A stretch of 64,000 nucleotides of DNA from Lamellibrachia columna (lineage: Eukaryota > Annelida > Polychaeta > Sabellida > Siboglinidae), in NCBI GenBank assembly GCA_963662155.1, contig OY759274.1:18009416-18073415 (forward strand), read 5' to 3'. Shown piece by piece: positions 10,970 to 22,400 of this stretch (position 1 is the first letter of the stretch; each line of letters begins with the position of its first letter). The translations under genes and the position numbers were made by a program. The notes beneath the pieces were generated by a model. The model was not told where the DNA came from and searched no databases. It saw nothing but the letters and a program-made list of their open reading frames with translations.

Positions 10970-11143
10970 ATGTCTCCTCCCAGCCCCAGGGCAAGATGCC
11001 ACTCGCTTCTTTCTATGTTCCTTCACCTCCTTGCACTAGTGGCCTCTGGCTCTGATCTACGAATTGGCGATGTATATAAAAACCCACAAAGGTAGTTATT
11101 TAGAGTTATTTATTATAATGCTTTTCTAGCTGTCGGACAAATA
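10970..11143. repeat. Duplicated segment S, copy 1
   Basis: The stretch from TCTCCTCCCAGC to AGCTGTCGGAC, with TTTCTATGTTCCTT and TTATTTAGAGTTA blocks inside, recurs with about 85% visual similarity at 12478-12640. The two copies bracket two CR1-like 3' fragments, suggesting a local duplication or a longer shared repeat. Confidence 0.7.
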
Positions 11144-11240
11144 TGGAAGCAGTAGATGTAACTGTGGCTGAATTGAGTGTGAGCCACTCTCCAGGTGACG
11201 TGACCATGACCCCACCATCTATTTGTATCAACTAAAATGA

Positions 11241-11555
11241 GCAACTAAAAGATTCCAGAACTGAGACACCTTAGTTATGAAGAACGCCTAAAAGAATGTG
11301 GTTTAACAACCCTAGAGACAAGGAGGTTAAGAGGAGATCAAATTGAAATTTTTAAGATATTAAATGGGTATGAAAATACTGATACATTTTTTTCTCCATT
11401 CAAGAAAGATAGTAGAACTAGAGGACATGAAATAACATTAGTAAAAGATCAGCATAGATTGGATATCAAGAGGTACTCATTCTCACAGAGGACAATAGAT
11501 GAATAGATGATCTACAGATTGTGTAACTGCAGCGTGAACATGGTTAAAAACATGG
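11241..11555 (+). mobile_element. CR1-like LINE C, 3' ORF2 fragment
   Basis: Translates to IPELRHLSYEERLKECGLTT, then RRLRGDQIEIFKILNGYE and RTRGHEITLVKDQ, i.e. the ORF2 C-terminus. Frameshifts and a stop are present. It joins abruptly at about 11555 to an earlier segment of the same family (LINE D), so they are two separate or rearranged copies. Confidence 0.8.
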
Positions 11556-12476
11556 TCTGAGAAATGGCAGATGTTGTTCAATTTTGGGAAATGAAAATGC
11601 CTACATACAGGACATGGGAACTTGAATGTAAACTATAAAATGGGAGATACTGTTCTGGGTACTACTGTAAAAGAAAAGGACTTAGGAGTTACAATAAGCG
11701 CTGATATGAAAGTTTCAGAGCAGTGTGGTATTGCAGCTTCAAAGGGTAATCAAATTCTTGGATTGATTAGAAGAAACATAACATACAAGGGAAACAAGTT
11801 AATTATACCTCTTTAAAAAGCAATAGTTAGACATGATTTAGAATACTGTATACAAGCATGGAGACCATATCATAAGAAGGATATAGATATGCTTGAATGC
11901 ATACAAAGGAGAGCAACTAAAATGATTCCAGAACTGAGATACCTTAGTTATGAAGAACGCCTGAAAGAATGTGGTTTAACAACTCTAGAGACAAGGAGGT
12001 TAAGAGGAGATCAGATTGAAGTTTTTAAGATATTGAATGGGTATGAAAATATTGATAAAAATAAGTTTTTCTCACTCAAGAAGGATTGCAGAACTAGAGG
12101 ACATGAGGTAAAATTAGTAAAGGATCAATGTAGATTGGACATCAGGAAGCACTTGTTCTCACAGAGGACATTAAATGAATGGAACAAATTGTCTACAGAT
12201 TGTGTAACTGCTAGCAGCGTGAATATGTTTAAAAACAAGGTTGACACATATCTCAGGAGGGCCGGTTATAAGTAGATGAACATTGTTGGACTCTCGATAA
12301 GCCAATGGCTTCCTTTTCCACTTGCCATCTGGGCCTTTGGCTTGGATGGCAAATCTTGTTAAATACCTCAGGAGGGCGAGTTACACATAGATGGAAAATG
12401 TTGGACTCTTGATAAGCCAATGGCTTCCTTGTCCACTTGCCATCTGGGCCTTTGACTTGGATGGCAATCTTGTTAG
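11556..12476 (+). mobile_element. CR1-like LINE D, 3' third of ORF2 and 3' UTR
   Basis: From WSEKWQMLFNFGK through LGVTISADMKVSEQCG, IPELRYLSYEERL, RRLRGDQIEVFKILNGYE to a terminal LRRAGYK-stop at about 12275. Two in-frame stops interrupt the first part (near 11595 and 11814). The 3' UTR is tandemly duplicated: the block from CTCAGGAGG to CAATCTTGTTA occurs at 12252-12362 and again at 12367-12476. Confidence 0.85.
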
Positions 12477-12477
12477 A

Positions 12478-12640
12478 TCTCCTCCCAGCGCCAGGTGCTG
12501 ACATCCACTTGCCTCTTTCTATGTTCCTTGCACCACTCTTGTTCTCTCATCTACAAATTGGTGATGTATTTATGTAAACCACAATGGCAGTTATTTAGAG
12601 TTAATTACTATTATGCTTTTCTACCTGTCGGACCTTCATG
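12478..12640. repeat. Duplicated segment S, copy 2
   Basis: Diverged copy of 10970-11143 (shared TTTCTATGTTCCTT, ATTTAGAGTTA and CTGTCGGAC landmarks) immediately after the 3' end of LINE D. Confidence 0.7.
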
Positions 12641-12649
12641 AACATATTT

Positions 12650-14041
12650 ATAAGCATCACTTATCAAATGATCTACAGTCTGCATATAAACGATTCCACT
12701 CTACTGAAACAGCTCTTCACAAGATACACAATCATATAGTTGACACAACATGGGCAATGGCAAAGTCACAGTACTCAGTTCACTAGATCTCTCAGCTGCT
12801 TTCGATATGATTGATCAGTTAATCCTTTTGTAATGCCTTCTTCAACATTTTGGCATTTCTGGCACAGCTCTATAGTGGTTATCACCAAACAGGTTAAAAA
12901 AAATATATTTTTCAGATAGACACCAAAGCATTAACATATCTGGCACACTCTCTTGCCCACATCACCTTCCATTCGGAGTGCCACAAGGATCCGTCCTTGG
13001 CCGTGTTCCGTTTAGCTTATATATTATGTCTCTTAGCCAAGTCATCTCAGTCATTACCCATATGTTGATGACAAACAAGTTAACATATCACTTTCACTCA
13101 GATACACAAGAATCTGTTTCGACTTTAAGTGATTATTTTACTGATATCTTGTTGTGGATGGAATCAAGTAAGCTAAAGCTTAATCCAGATAAAGCAGACC
13201 TTGTTATTATTGGCACTAAGCAACAACGAAATAGGGTCATTAGCCATTTTCCAGTTAAACTGCTTGGCAGTGATACATTCCCATCAGATACTGTTCATAA
13301 TCTAGGTGTTGCCTTTGATAATGACTTCAACTTTCACCAGCATATTTCTCTGGTATGTAAATCCTGTTTCTATCATATCCATGATCTCCATCGAATTCGG
13401 CATCACATATATATATATATATATATATATATCTCTACAAGTAAGACAATATCAGCAGCATTGATTATTAGCTACCTTGCATGACTATTGTAGTTCACTA
13501 CTAAATAACGTTGCTAAAAGAGACTTGTTTAAACTCCAATGAGTACAAAACTGTCTGGCACATGCTACTCAGGACGCCTCGGTTTTCAACATCACTACTA
13601 TTACTTAAACAGTTACACTGGCTTCCAGTTACTTATTGAAATAATTCTTATATGTCGTGCTCTATCTACCCAACAACCACCCTACTTGTCTAGTCTCCGG
13701 TATCTTTAAAATATCCCTAGGCACCTTAGATCATCAATTTCACAACTTATTGCGCCTAAAACAAAACTTAACTTGCTTTCTCTGTCACTGCGCCTAGGGT
13801 CTGGAATGAACTCCCCATCACTTTGAAAACATCTTAAACTATTGCTATCTTCCCAAAAAAACTTGACATATTTATTCCAAATTGCATTTCTACCATAAAT
13901 CTTTGGTTGTCCCTCGTTCTGATAATGACTTTTGCACGTCCCTGTTCACAATTATGCTTAATGATTCTGTTTTGTTGCACCTCTGATCTCAAGTTCCTGA
14001 GGATATAGGCGCCATAGAAGTTAATTATTATTATTATTATA
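12650..14041 (+). mobile_element. L2-like LINE fragment (RT and 3' end) with ATT tail
   Basis: Decayed RT: QSAYKRFHSTETALHK, LDLSAAFDMIDQ (motif A), FGVPQGSVLG (motif B; the F-A-D-D box is lost to frameshift), WMESSKLKLNPDKADLVIIG, LGVAFDNDFNF, a degraded LHWLPV and a 3' end GCGCCATAGAAGTTA followed by an ATT microsatellite. This arrangement and the tail fit L2/CR1-group LINEs. An internal (AT)n run lies at about 13406-13431. The longest open piece is 12978-13484. A second decayed 3' end of the same family lies at 38808-39070. Confidence 0.8.
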
Positions 14042-14380
14042 ACTAAGGTGAAATAGCACTGGTTTTTATGTGTTCCAGGCCAACTTGGAGATTTCTACAC
14101 AGGAAAGCTAAAGATGCATTTGCTGTTTTGTGTGACAGAATCAGTCATTCCAGGACAGTGTTTTATTTATGACAACACAAAGATATTTTGATTTGTCCTC
14201 CTTTACAATAAGTGGCAGTGAAGAGTATATTGTTTGTATTTGGGGTTGCAGCGTGATCTGGTTATATGGAAGACACTACATTTCTGGGGATGAAACTCCA
14301 TTCCCCTCTCATGTGGCCAATTTGTCTAGATATTGTTGAAGGGCTGTTGCGTCAGTACAATTGGATATTGTCATGAGGAT
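14042..14380. other. Non-coding stretch before the 22-bp array
   Basis: No conserved ORF, repeat or mobile-element similarity that I can recognise. Presumably part of the SUPT7L 5'-UTR intron or upstream region. Confidence 0.4.
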
Positions 14381-16201
14381 CCCTCGGCCACAGTGATCTC
14401 AGCCTTTGGCCACATTGATTTCATCCCTCGGCCACAGTGATTTCAGCCCTTATCCACAGTGATTTCAGCCCTTGGCCACAGTGATCTCAGCCTTTGGCCA
14501 CATTGATTTCATCCCTCGGCCACAGTGATTTCAGCCCTTATCCACAGTGATTTCAGCCCTTGGCCACAGTGATCTCAGCCTTTGGCCACATTGATTTCAT
14601 CCCTCGGCCACAGTGATTTCAGCCCTTATCCACAGTGATTTCAGCCCTTGGCCACAGTGATCTCAGCCTTTGGCCACATTGATTTCAGCCCTTGGCCACA
14701 GTGATCTCAGCCTTTGGCCACATTGATTTCATCCCTCGGCCACAGTGATTTCATTCCTTATCCACAGTGATTTCAGCCCTTGGCCACAGTGATCTCAGCC
14801 TTTGGCCACATTGATTTCATCCCTCGGCCACAGTGATTTCAGCCCTTATCCACAGTGATTTCAGCCCTTGGCCACAGTGATCTCAGCCTTTGGCCACATT
14901 GATTTCAGCCCTTGGCCACAGTGATCTCAGCCTTTGGCCACATTGATTTCATCCCTCGGCCACAGTGATTTCAGTCCTTATCCACAGTGATTTCAGCCCT
15001 TGGCCACAGTGATCTCAGCCTTTGGCCACATTGATTTCATCCCTCGGCCACAGTGATTTCAGCCCTTATCCACAGTGATTTCAGCCCTTGGCCACAGTGA
15101 TCTCAGCCTTTGGCCACATTGATTTCATCCCTCGGCCACAGTGATTTCAGCCCTTATCCACAGTGATTTCAGCCCTTGGCCACAGTGATCTCAGCCTTTG
15201 GCCACATTGATTTCAGCCCTTGGCCACAGTGATCTCAGCCTTTGGCCACATTGATTTCATCCCTCGGCCACAGTGATTTCAGTCCTTATCCACAGTGATT
15301 TCAGCCCTTGGCCACAGTGATCTCAGCCTTTGGCCACATTGATTTCATCCCTCGGCCACAGTGATTTCAGCCCTTATCCACAGTGATTTCAGCCCTTGGC
15401 CACAGTGATCTCAGCCTTTGGCCACATTGATTTCATCCCTCGGCCACAGTGATTTCAGTCCTTATCCACAGTGATTTCAGCCCTTGGCCACAGTGATCTC
15501 AGCCTTTGGCCACATTGATTTCATCCCTCGGCCACAGTGATTTCAGTCCTTATCCACAGTGATTTCAGTCCTTATCCACAGTGATTTCAGCCCTTGGCCA
15601 CAGTGATCTCAGCCTTTGGCCACATTGATTTCATCCCTCGGCCACAGTGATTTCAGCCCTTATCCACAGTGATTTCAGCCCTTGGCCACAGTGATCTCAG
15701 CCTTTGGCCACATTGATTTCATCCCTCAGCCACAGTGATTTCAGCCCTTATCCACAGTGATTTCAGCCCTTGGCCACAGTGATTTCAGCCCTCGGCCACA
15801 GTGATTTCAGCCCTCAGCCACAGTGATTTCAGCCCTCAGCCACAGTGATGTCAGTCCTTGACTACAGTGATTTCAGCCCTCAGCTACAGTGATTTCAGCC
15901 CTCAGCCACAGTGATTTCAGCCCTCAGCCACAGTGATTTCAGCCCTCAGCCACAGTGATTTCAGTCCTTGGCTACAGTGATTTCAGCCCTTGGCCACAGT
16001 CATTTCAGCCCTTGGCTACAGTGATGTCAGCCCTTGGCCACAGTGATTTCAGCCTTTGGCCACAGTGATTTCAGCCTTCAGCAACAGTGATTTCAGCCTT
16101 CGGCCACAGTGATTTCAGCCCTTGGTCACAGTGATTTCAGCCCTCTGCCACAGTGATTTCAGCTCTCGGCCACAGTGATTTCAACCCTCAGCCACAGTGA
16201 T
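14381..16201. repeat. 22-bp minisatellite, about 83 copies, with an 88-bp higher-order unit
   Basis: Basic unit GGCCACAGTGATTTCAGCCCTT. In the first ~1.4 kb, four monomer types recur as an 88-bp block (CCTCGGCC-, TTATCC-, TTGGCC- and CTTTGGCC-type); the last ~0.4 kb is monomeric and more diverged. It ends 79 bp before the acceptor of SUPT7L coding exon 1. Confidence 0.95.
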
Positions 16202-16303
16202 GAGAAAACAATATTTTAAAGTTGATTTCTAGACTTGAAAGTCTTGGTCAATATGCCGTGATAACATATTTATGTTCCAGTGAGTCAGTGTTGAGGCGTC
16301 GCC

Positions 16304-16458
16304 ATGAGTGGTGCATGGGGCACACTACCTGTGACCCCTGAACCCGACTCGGGCATCGCAGCCATCGAACTCGAACAGATGATGAAAGCCCGACCAATGG
16401 AAGTCGAGGGACCTCCACTTTATCAGCCGTGCACCACACATGTGCCGCCATCTAGCGA
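16304..16458 (+). CDS. SUPT7L: SUPT7L coding exon 1
   Basis: ATG 16304; the exon opens at an acceptor (TTATGTTCCAG ends 16280), leaving 23 nt of 5' UTR, so a non-coding exon lies upstream. Donor GTATGT after 16458, phase 2. Encodes MSGAWGTLPVTPEPDSG and the conserved PPLYQP. Confidence 0.88.
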
Positions 16459-19400
16459 GTATGTTTTACGTCCTGTGTTTATTTATCAAAACGCAACATG
16501 AATTCTTAGATATTGTATGCTGATTGACTGCTTGTATATTACTAGAACTGTTTACAATGATTTAAATCCAAAAACCTTATCACAAATTCCTATATTTAGT
16601 TTTTGACCAAAACATTGCATCAGACAGTCTGTTCTATTGATTACATTACAGAAAAATTAAAAGTTTCCATATATCTTGTACTTGAATTTGGTAAAGCCAC
16701 ATAGAGAATAATAACATATTCTTGATGAGTACGACGTCTTATAAAATACTTGACGAGTTTTGATTGATATATGTTTACATCAACCACTGTATTGCAAGCA
16801 CCTGTGTGAACTGTGTGAAACAATGAAAGCACTTTGATACGTCAAGTATCACTTGTTGTTTGTAGCATTGCAATTGTGCTGAATACTTTGTATTGTACAG
16901 GTAAAATATTCTTGTGTTCTCACAGGGTGTATACAGGCGATGAGTTCTCTATGGACCCTACAGTCCTCCACACCATTGAGTTGTAGTCAATATTCTTGTG
17001 TTCTCACAGAGTGTATATGGGTGATGAGTTCTCTGTGGACCCTACAGTCCTCCACACCATTGAGTTGTAGTCAATATTCTTTTGTTCTCACAGAGTGTAT
17101 ACGGGCGATGAGTTCTCTATGGACACTACAGTCCTCCACACCATTGAGTTGTAGTCAATATTCTTTTGTTCTCACAGGGTGTATACAGGTGATGAGTTCT
17201 CTATGGACCCTACAGTCCTCCACACCATTGAGTTGTAGTCAATATTCTTGTGTTCTCACAGGGTGTATATGGGTGATGAGTTCTCTATGGACCCTATAGT
17301 CCTCCACACCATTGAGTTGTAGTCAATATTCTTTTGTTCTTACAGGGTGTATATGGGTGATGAGTTCTCTATGGAACCTATAGTCCTGCACATCAATGAG
17401 TTGTAGTCAATATTCTTTTGTTCTCACAGGGTGTATATGGGTGATGAGTTCTCTATGGAACCTATAGTCCTCCACACCATTTGGTTGTAGTCAATATTCT
17501 TGTGTTCTCACAGGGTGTATATGGGTGATGAGTTCTCTATGGAACCTATAGTCCTGCACATCATTGAGTTGTAGTCAATATTCTTTTGTTCTCACAGGGT
17601 GTATACGGGCGATGAGTTCTCTATGGACCCTATAGTCCTCCACACCATTGAGTTGTAGTCAATATTCTTGTGTTCTCACAGGGTGTATATGGGTGATGAG
17701 TTCTCTATGGAACCTATAGTCCTGCACATCATTGAGTTGTAGTCAATATTCTTGTGTTCTCACAAGGTGTATACGGGCGATGAGTTCTCTATGGACCCTA
17801 CAGTCCTCCACACCATTGAGTTGTAGTCAATATTCTTGTGTTCTCACAGGGTGTATACGGGTGATGAGTTCTCTATGGAACCTATAGTCCTGCACATCAA
17901 TGAGTTGTAGTCAATATTCTTGTGTTCTCACAGGGTGTATACGGGCGATGAGTTCTCTATGGAACCTATAATCCTCCACACCATTGAGTTGTAGTCAATA
18001 TTCTTGTGTTCTCACAGGGTGTATATGGGTGATGAGTTCTCTATGGACCCTACAGTCCTGCACACCATTGAGTTGTAGTCAATATTATTGTGTTCTCACA
18101 GGGTGTATATGGGTGATGAGTTCTCTATGGAACCTATAGTCCTGCACATCAATGAGTTGTAGTCAATATTCTTGTGTTCTCACAGGGTGTATACGGGCGA
18201 TGAGTTCTCTATGGACCCTACAGTCCTCCACACCATTGAGTTGCTGCAATATGCTAGACAACTTCGAATGATGATCACCAGTGCCAAGCAACAACTTGAG
18301 TGTCTGGTCAGTGCTGCCACCTGTGAATGGGTGTCTTAATGATGCTTGACAGCAGTTTCTGAAAAGTCGCATTTATTCAACATCTTCTTATTATAGGAAC
18401 CTTTGTCTTACAACTTAAGGTAGCTGGGGCGGCTATTATATGTTTATCTTGAATTTAGTAGTTTCAGTACAAGTTTTTAAGATAAATTAACCATTTCTTC
18501 ACATATTGGATTTTATATCCTATATCATATTCCAGATTAATAACATTTTGAATTTTTCATTTATTTGGTTATGTTACAAGATTTTAAAACCATTTTTGTA
18601 AATGTGAAAAAAATTGCCACAAAATGCCAAATTATATCGTTTTGAGAAAATCCTCAAAGAAATAAATGACATACATATAAGTTTGACAGTGTCACTGATA
18701 ACTTTGAAGAAAATTTTGGTTAACATAAATGAATTACGTCTGCTACACCACAATGAATAAGTTAAGCAAAAGTTTAATGACAGTCTAAAGTGGCAGTGTA
18801 TTTTTGATACAAACCCTTCATCAACCGTAATTCTAATTTGTGTAATATTGCTTACATTTAAGACGCATTCATAGCGAAATTGCAGTGTTGTAAGTGTTGT
18901 TGTTTTTCTAAAGTAGTAAATTAAGCATCATTTCCTGGTTGTTATTGAGAACGGCAAAGTCAGTAGATACTCATATCATGCATGCGTTTTATGTATTGTT
19001 GACAAAACATAACAGCCATTTGTAATATTGACATGTCCCTTTAATTTGCCGTCACAATAGCCCTTGAATCTGTATTTGTAATGTGTTGTCATCTATGATA
19101 TCAGGTTATGCCAGCCATAACACGTGACAGGGCGTATTTACGATCATTTTAACTGGCCCACTATTCATCGGATCACCAGGTCACATCTACTTGCCAGTTT
19201 CCGTTACAACTTCAGAGGCACAATAAACTACGTTAGCGCTGATATTTGCTGGTTTAAGGACATGATTTAGTTAGGTAGATATAGTATTGATGTGTACTGA
19301 AATCACAGTAACCAGACAATATGTTCCACGTATATGGTGAACAAATAAAGTTGGTTCGAAGATTGGCGCACATGCGGTCGTTACTATGGAAACATCGTCA

Positions 19401-22400
19401 GCGTTTCTAAGAAGTCAGGGGGATTTCCAAAAGGACTGGTTTTTTAAAGGATGGATTGGCGAAATACAACGTTAGTGCCAGGTGATTATTTGTGGTGTCG
19501 ACGTTCAGTTCGATATTTCCTAGCATGTTATGAAGAAAAAAAATAAATTAACTGATATGTTAGCCACCCCAGCTACCTTAAATCAAACTGAATACTGTGA
19601 ATAATGTTTGCGTTGTTAATTCACGTTATTGTATATCAACTTCGTAAATAAAAAAGTGGAATATTTGTAATTTTTTAAAATTTCATAATTTAATTTATGT
19701 TTTCTCTTTGTAATCACCAGCATTCTTCCATTTGCAATATTGATTTATTAAAAATCCAGTAAATTTATGTGTATATATATTTATCATTATTTTTCACTAA
19801 TGAGGTGTTATTCACATGCTGTAGAAGTCGATGGAAGGTGAGATCCCGTTGTTCACTGCCGTGCCACAGATACCTGAGTACCAGGGACCTCCACCCAAGC
19901 ACCAACTGCTCAAACCTGTGCCCTTCCTGGCTCGCAATCCTCATAGGTCAGAACACACGCACACACACACGCATATACCCGCAAGCACCCACACACACAC
20001 ACACCCACCGACCCACAGGCACACATGCACACATACACACCCACACACCCACAGGCACGCACCCACAGGCATTCACAGCTGACATATTGTAGTGCATACT
20101 ACATCAGTTTGATTTTTTGCAAGCAAAATTATTCTGAAATTTAGGGTAAAAGTCGAGTTGAGAAAGGACCTTTAAGAGAGTTGAGAAGGGACTTTTAAAA
20201 GAGTTGAGGAGGGATCTTTAAGAGAATTGAGGAGGCACCTTTAAGAGAAATGAGGAGGGACTTTTAAGAGAATTGATGAGGGACTTTTAAGAGAGTTTAG
20301 GAAGGACCTTTAAGAGAGTTGAGGAGGGACCTTTAAAAGAGTTGAGGAGGGACGTTTAAGAGAGTTTAGGAGGGACCTTTAAGAGAGTTGAGCAGGGACC
20401 TTTAAGAGAGTTGAGGAGGGACCTTTAACAGATTTGATGAGGGACCTTTAAGAGAGTTTAGGAGGGACCTTTAAGAGAGTTGAGGAGGGACCTTTAAGAA
20501 TTGGTAAAATGACATTATCAGTTCCAGACAATTATAACATAGTTTGACAGCAATGATGAAGACATTTTAAAAGATATCGCATTGGTGCTATATTTAGAAT
20601 GGAAAAGTCACAGTTCAAGTGTTTTATTAAAATGTGTCATGGTTGATAATGATTAAGGCAAAGCAAAATTCATGGTTTTGGGGCTATGCACCATATAAGA
20701 GATGATAAGAACGTTCTAAAAGTTGGAGATTCCGGTCCTTTCTCTGGTTGACTGAGGGCTGACATGTTAACCAGCACGACCAATAAGCATGTGCGCAGTT
20801 CTATGAAATTGGCCTAACCTAGACTACACGTTACATATTAAAGGAGACCGGCATACACAGAACCAACGCAGTTTCCCAAAAAAATTTTGACAAAAGGAGG
20901 ACTATTTTGACAAAAGGAGGACTATTTTTATAAACAAAGGCCACAATTTGTTACACAAGTTAAGTTTGGAAGCAAACAGCATGGCCATATCCTATTGGCA
21001 AGTATAGGAATATGTGTTTAATTTTCATTTGGCAAGCAAATATTGCCAGACTACGACACTTGTGATGTAGGGTTATCTGAAAATATGGCGCAGCCCATGA
21101 AATTAAGATGCTGTGTATTAAAAAAACTCTTCCTAGTAAACCACCGAAAACCATGACTTTTGTTTCCCTTTAAGATTAGAAAAAAATTAATCAAACAACA
21201 ATGGCTGCTTCAATGATGTTGTTTCCTACTGCAGTCTGTTTGTGCGTGGCATTGGATCCCCACCCCTGCAGATAGACAGCAAAAACTGCCACAAACTACT
21301 GAAGCGGTCGGTTGCAACTTTGTGTGCTCACTCAGGATACGACAGTAGGTGTCAGACAGGTGTCAAACAGGTGACAGAATGTGTCTAGTTGGCAAGGAAG
21401 GAATTTAGCCCATCTAAAAAATTACACCATTTAAAAAAGTAATGGATATTTTATCATAATACTTTCACCATCATCATTGACTTAATTAAATCTAGAACTT
21501 CTTAAAAAAAATTCCTATAGTATGTATATTTTTTCCCCTGTTTTTTTTATAGTTATGATATTTTAAATGTAACATTTATTGACGCATTTTGACACACTAC
21601 GTCCAAGATATTGCTCCCCAAATTTTTTTTTAGAATATGCAGGTGAAGACTACATTCCAAGTCAGATGACCATATAATTTTTACTTCCAGGGTGTTGTAC
21701 TTTCTTGTTGCCAAAATAAATTTTTTTGTAAATGGCCATCAAATATTGTATGACGGCATTGATTACATGGTAGATGCAAGCTTTATCCATGAATAAAACT
21801 AATTTAAAGGTATGTCATTGTTATAAAAATGAACTTTATTGATAGTAGACATACAAAGCTATTGGAATACGGAGGAAATACGTTTTGAGTAATTTTTTTT
21901 AAAAAACATTCCAGCTGCCATATCTCCCCTTAAATGAGAACTTTGTGCAGGTTGCAGTGAGTCAGTACTGGACACTGTGACAGACATTTAAATGAGAACT
22001 CTGTGGAGGTTGCAGTGGGTCAGTACTGGACACTGTGACAGACATTTAAATGAGAATTCTGCGGAGGTTGCAGTGGGTCAGTACTGGACACTGTGACAGA
22101 CATTTAAATGAGAACTCTGTGGAGGTTGCAGTGGGTCAGTACTGGACACTGTGACAGACATTTAAATGAGAACTCTGCGGAGGTTGCAGTAGGTCAGTAC
22201 TGGACACTGTGACAGACATTTAAATGAGAACTCTGTGGAGGTTGCAGTGGGTCAGTACTGGACACTGTGACAGACATTTAAATGAGAACTCTTTGGAGGT
22301 TGCAGTGGGTCAGTACTGGACACTGTGACAGACATTTAAATGAGAACTCTGCGGAGGTTGCAGTAGGTCAGTACTGGACACTGTGACAGACATTTAAATG

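Noticed and set aside
16940..17299. 119-codon ORF (MSSLWTLQSSTPLSC)
   Set aside because: Wrong-frame reading of the 84-bp exon-2-derived repeat.
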